DNA from: JACCVL01 sp038233135
Lineage (GTDB): Bacteria; Actinomycetota; Actinomycetes; Propionibacteriales; Nocardioidaceae
Direction: 5' to 3'
Assembly (NCBI GenBank): GCA_038233135.1
Contig: JBBSMN010000176.1
Location: forward strand, 1-6,291
Length of the DNA stretch: 6,291 bases
Shown here piece by piece: positions 5,308 through 6,291 of the stretch. Position 1 is the stretch's first letter. Each line of letters starts with the position of its first letter. The notes beneath the pieces are model-generated. The model had not been told where the DNA came from. It saw only the letters and a program-made list of their open reading frames with translations, and did no database searches. Position numbers and translations under genes: made by a program.

Positions 5308-6291
5308 GTGTGCGGCATCGCCGTCCTCCACGAGACCACCGACAATCCCCAACAATCCGGCGAGCAGCGCGACGCCCTGGACCGGCTCGGTGCCCAGATG
5401 CTGGCCCGCCTCGAGCACCGCGGCCCGGACGGCACCGACGCACGGCGCGTCGGCCGCTCGTGGCTCGGCCACACCCGGCTGTCGATCGTCGACCTGCTGC
5501 GAGGCGACCAGCCGCTGCCCGACGAGGCCGGCAGGCGCTACGTCGTGTGCAACGGCGAGATCTACAACCACCAGCAGCTGCGCGACGAGCTGGACGGTCC
5601 CTTCCTGACCGCGTCGGACAGCGAGGCTGCGCTGCACGCAGCCGCTGACGGCGCCGACGGGGTGGCCCTGCTGACCGGCATGTTCGCCTTCTGCGTGGCC
5701 GACACCGACGGCGGCTTCCTCGCGGCGCGTGACCGGCTCGGCATCAAGCCGCTTTACTGGGCCGTCCGCGACGGTGTCACCGCCTTCGCCTCCGAGCTGC
5801 AGGCGTTCGACTCCGAGTGGCGCGGCCTCGTCGAGGAGTTCCCGCCCGGCCACGTGTGGACGCCCGAGAACGGCCTGGTGCGCTACGGCGAGATCCACGA
5901 GGAGACCCGCGAGTACGCCGAGCGCGACACCGCGATGGACGCCATCCGCGAGGCCCTCGTCGTCGCCGTACGCCGGCGGATGATGGCCGACGTCGGCGTG
6001 GGCGTGTTCCTCTCCGGCGGGCTCGACTCCAGCCTGGTCGCGGCGATCATGGCCCGAGAGGCCGCCGACGACCAGCCGGTGCACTCCTTCGCCGCGGGCA
6101 CCGAGGGCAGTTCGGACCTCGCTGCCGCCCGAGTGGTCGCCGACCACCTGGGCCTGATCCACCACGAGCGGGTCTACTCCGCCGACGACGTGGTCGACGT
6201 GCTGCCGACGGTGGTGGCCTCGATCGAGTCCTTCGAGCCGTCGCTGGTGCGCAGCGCCGTCCCCAACTACCTGCTCGCGGAGCTGGCCGCA
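5308..6291 (+). CDS. asnB: Glutamine-hydrolysing asparagine synthetase (AsnB-type), 3' part beyond the window
   Basis: The enzyme makes asparagine from aspartate and ATP, with ammonia released from glutamine in its own N-terminal domain. The first 328 residues are present; relatives run to about 550-650, so roughly half is missing at the right edge, not disrupted. The class II glutaminase domain shows C2 (nucleophile after Met removal), EHRGPDG (36-42), TRLSIVD (56-62), NGEIYN (82-87), SDSE (103-106) and RDRLGIKPLY. The synthetase domain begins after about residue 200, and its ATP-pyrophosphatase motif SGGLDSS is at 236-242. SIESFEPSLVRSAVPNYLL near the end matches the E. coli AsnB region around IETYDVTTIRASTPMYL. 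GTG start as argued for the GAAGGG site. It is transcribed away from all other genes here. Other class II amidotransferases with the same fold are less likely, but the missing C-terminus leaves some doubt. Confidence 0.
   Translation, partial: MCGIAVLHETTDNPQQSGEQRDALDRLGAQMLARLEHRGPDGTDARRVGRSWLGHTRLSIVDLLRGDQPLPDEAGRRYVVCNGEIYNHQQLRDELDGPFLTASDSEAALHAAADGADGVALLTGMFAFCVADTDGGFLAARDRLGIKPLYWAVRDGVTAFASELQAFDSEWRGLVEEFPPGHVWTPENGLVRYGEIHEETREYAERDTAMDAIREALVVAVRRRMMADVGVGVFLSGGLDSSLVAAIMAREAADDQPVHSFAAGTEGSSDLAAARVVADHLGLIHHERVYSADDVVDVLPTVVASIESFEPSLVRSAVPNYLLAELAA

Noticed and set aside
5260..6165. Long minus-strand open frame extending the oxidoreductase upstream to 6165
   Set aside because: It is antisense to asnB, which has complete family motifs on the plus strand. 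The recognisable oxidoreductase sequence begins only after the ATG-ATG at 5259/5256, so the extension is a GC-rich shadow frame.

Overview
The window is a GC-rich chromosomal segment from an actinomycete (Actinomycetota). Four things point there: strong G/C bias at third codon positions, GTG starts on three of the six protein genes, an ftsE-ftsX-smpB-ssrA neighbourhood, and a tmRNA tag ending in FALAA. I cannot name the genus. Propionibacteriales/Nocardioides-like is only a guess.

Layout, left to right. Positions 1-231 hold the 5' part of ssrA (tmRNA) on the minus strand, cut by the window edge. Its leader and promoter region lie at 232-327. Still on the minus strand, and transcribed right to left towards ssrA, come sulfite-oxidase-like gene (4138-5259), ftsE (3358-4047), ftsX (2424-3344), a secreted coiled-coil M23 endopeptidase (849-2312) and smpB (328-819). 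On the plus strand, divergent from the sulfite-oxidase-like gene across 48 bp, is asnB (5308 to the right edge), of which the first 328 codons are present. No stretch longer than 300 bases lacks a gene. Gaps are 13 bp (ftsE-ftsX), 29 bp (peptidase-smpB), 90 bp (oxidoreductase-ftsE), 96 bp (smpB-ssrA) and 111 bp (ftsX-peptidase).

Two functional modules stand out. In the first, FtsE and FtsX form the ATPase/membrane complex that activates peptidoglycan hydrolases during division. The next gene encodes an exported hydrolase with a long coiled coil and a complete M23 active site, so it is the obvious candidate for the enzyme this FtsEX controls. In the second, SmpB and tmRNA form the trans-translation pair for ribosome rescue. 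The oxidoreductase and asnB are metabolic genes with no evident link to either module.

Most of the window is conserved core genome, and I see no mobile element, CRISPR array, phage gene or defence system. The points most worth a second look are a 9-bp-phased array of GTnAC-type direct repeats in front of the hydrolase gene, which resembles sites described for the cell-wall regulator MtrA, and two adjacent perfect minisatellites (12 bp x 8 and 15 bp x 5) that encode the linker between the hydrolase's coiled coil and catalytic domain.

[Form note: the original answer gave no feature confidence values; every confidence of 0 is a placeholder required by the schema, not an assessment.]
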